In this document: positions 5,222 to 5,692 of the stretch, in pieces | Position numbering within the stretch: position 1 is the first letter of the stretch | How the letters are laid out: each line of letters opens with the position of its first letter | NCBI GenBank assembly: GCA_046710445.1 | Contig: JBKEHD010000043.1 | Location: forward strand, 1-5,692 | Direction: 5' to 3' | Source: JBKEHD01 sp046710445 | GTDB lineage: Bacteria; Pseudomonadota; Alphaproteobacteria; Rickettsiales; Midichloriaceae | DNA length: 5,692 bases | Notes under the pieces: generated by a model | The model's input: only the letters and a program-made list of their open reading frames with translations | The model's database searches: none | What the model was told of the DNA's origin: nothing | Program-made: the position numbers and the translations under genes

Positions 5222-5635
5222 CTAATTTAACACCTCAAAAATACTCTTTATGTTTGAATTCTTCTTATTTGAAGAATTCAATTCAAAGCTATTTTTATTC
5301 ATTTTCTTTTTATTGAAAATTTTTTGTTTTACTGATTTATCATTTTTATGAACATCAGCACTATCTTTTTTTATATCCTGCACTATATCAAAAATCTGCT
5401 TGTGAGAAAAATCTTGAATTACACTTTCAGATTTATAATTGAAATGATTTGTTTTTTTGTCTCTCTGCTTGATACTATTATACACTATTTTATCTTGATT
5501 AGAAAAAATTAAACCATCATTTTCTTCAAATTTTCTTTTTACACACTTATTATCTTTTTTTATTAAAGGAATATACTCTATATCAACAGGATTATGCGCA
5601 TAATTATAGGCCTTAGGCAGCGGCAGTTTATTAAA
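5222..5635 (-). CDS. Unrecognised Lys/Asn-rich protein, C-terminal part; start missing or frameshifted
   Basis: The minus-strand frame is open for 137 codons from 5635 to the TAA at 5222, bounded upstream by a TGA at 5638-5636. It has no ATG upstream of an internal methionine; the GTG at 5485 lies well inside the coding-like stretch. The first part, 'KLPLPKAYNYAHNPVDIEYI', looks like genuine folded protein. The rest (about 100 residues) is strongly hydrophilic, rich in Lys, Asn, Ser, Asp and Gln, and probably disordered ('DKKTNHFNYKSES', 'NKKKMNKNSFELNSSNKKN'), ending 'SIFEVLN'. A neighbouring frame, from the window edge to about 5630, reads 'FLYFYSVNSTISPLVDLIN' and would join sensibly with one base inserted near 5624-5640. 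So this is either a frameshifted gene (mutation or sequencing error) or the end of a larger gene outside the window. I do not recognise the family. Confidence 0.45.
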   Translation of the reverse strand, partial: FNKLPLPKAYNYAHNPVDIEYIPLIKKDNKCVKRKFEENDGLIFSNQDKIVYNSIKQRDKKTNHFNYKSESVIQDFSHKQIFDIVQDIKKDSADVHKNDKSVKQKIFNKKKMNKNSFELNSSNKKNSNIKSIFEVLN

Positions 5636-5692
5636 TCAACCAAAGGTGATATAGTGCTATTGACTGAATAAAAATACAAGAAGGTACTGATA

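Noticed and set aside
1..5692. CRISPR array, tRNA or rRNA genes, riboswitch
   Set aside because: I looked for regularly spaced repeats, cloverleaf-like sequences with CCA-adjacent ends, and conserved aptamer-like leaders on both strands and saw none.

Overview
The window is AT-rich with small intergenic gaps. Its gene content points to an alphaproteobacterium of the order Rickettsiales or a similar host-associated lineage: an EamA/DMT transporter of the kind common there, a glutamyl-tRNA synthetase of the second (Rickettsia-like, KxSKR) paralogue type, a SuhB-like inositol monophosphatase, and degraded IS6 and pRiA4b-ORF3 pieces. This placement is inferred from protein character; no 16S or other marker gene is present.

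Layout, left to right. Positions 1-350 (+) hold the 3' end of an EamA-family transporter. Positions 351-1416 contain no intact gene. They hold a short C-terminal coding scrap (419-505, -) and a 580-bp decayed IS6-family element at 507-1086. The element has near-identical 13-bp inverted ends and an imperfect 8-bp target duplication. Inside it, the start of an IS6 transposase (-) runs tail-to-tail into the start of a pRiA4b ORF-3-like gene (+), and both are cut off. An apparently empty stretch (1095-1416) follows.

From 1417 to 5104 every gene is on the minus strand. In transcription order they are an inositol monophosphatase (suhB-like), tRNA adenosine deaminase tadA, an unrecognised 96-residue protein, glutamyl-tRNA synthetase gltX, and a separately promoted XRE-type regulator with a C-terminal sensor-like domain. 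suhB-tadA and the 96-residue gene-gltX pair are tightly packed (short overlap or 7-nt gap), so they are probably co-transcribed. The shared theme is translation: TadA makes inosine-34 in tRNA-Arg and GltX charges tRNA, with SuhB alongside.

Positions 5222-5692 (-) contain the C-terminal part of an unrecognised Lys/Asn-rich protein. Its frame lacks an ATG and appears to continue upstream only through a frameshift near 5624-5640.

I do not see a clear new defence or other multi-gene system. The items most worth a second look are the chimeric IS6 remnant, the fused HTH/sensor regulator, the small gene coupled to gltX, and the ATG-less Lys/Asn-rich frame at the right edge.
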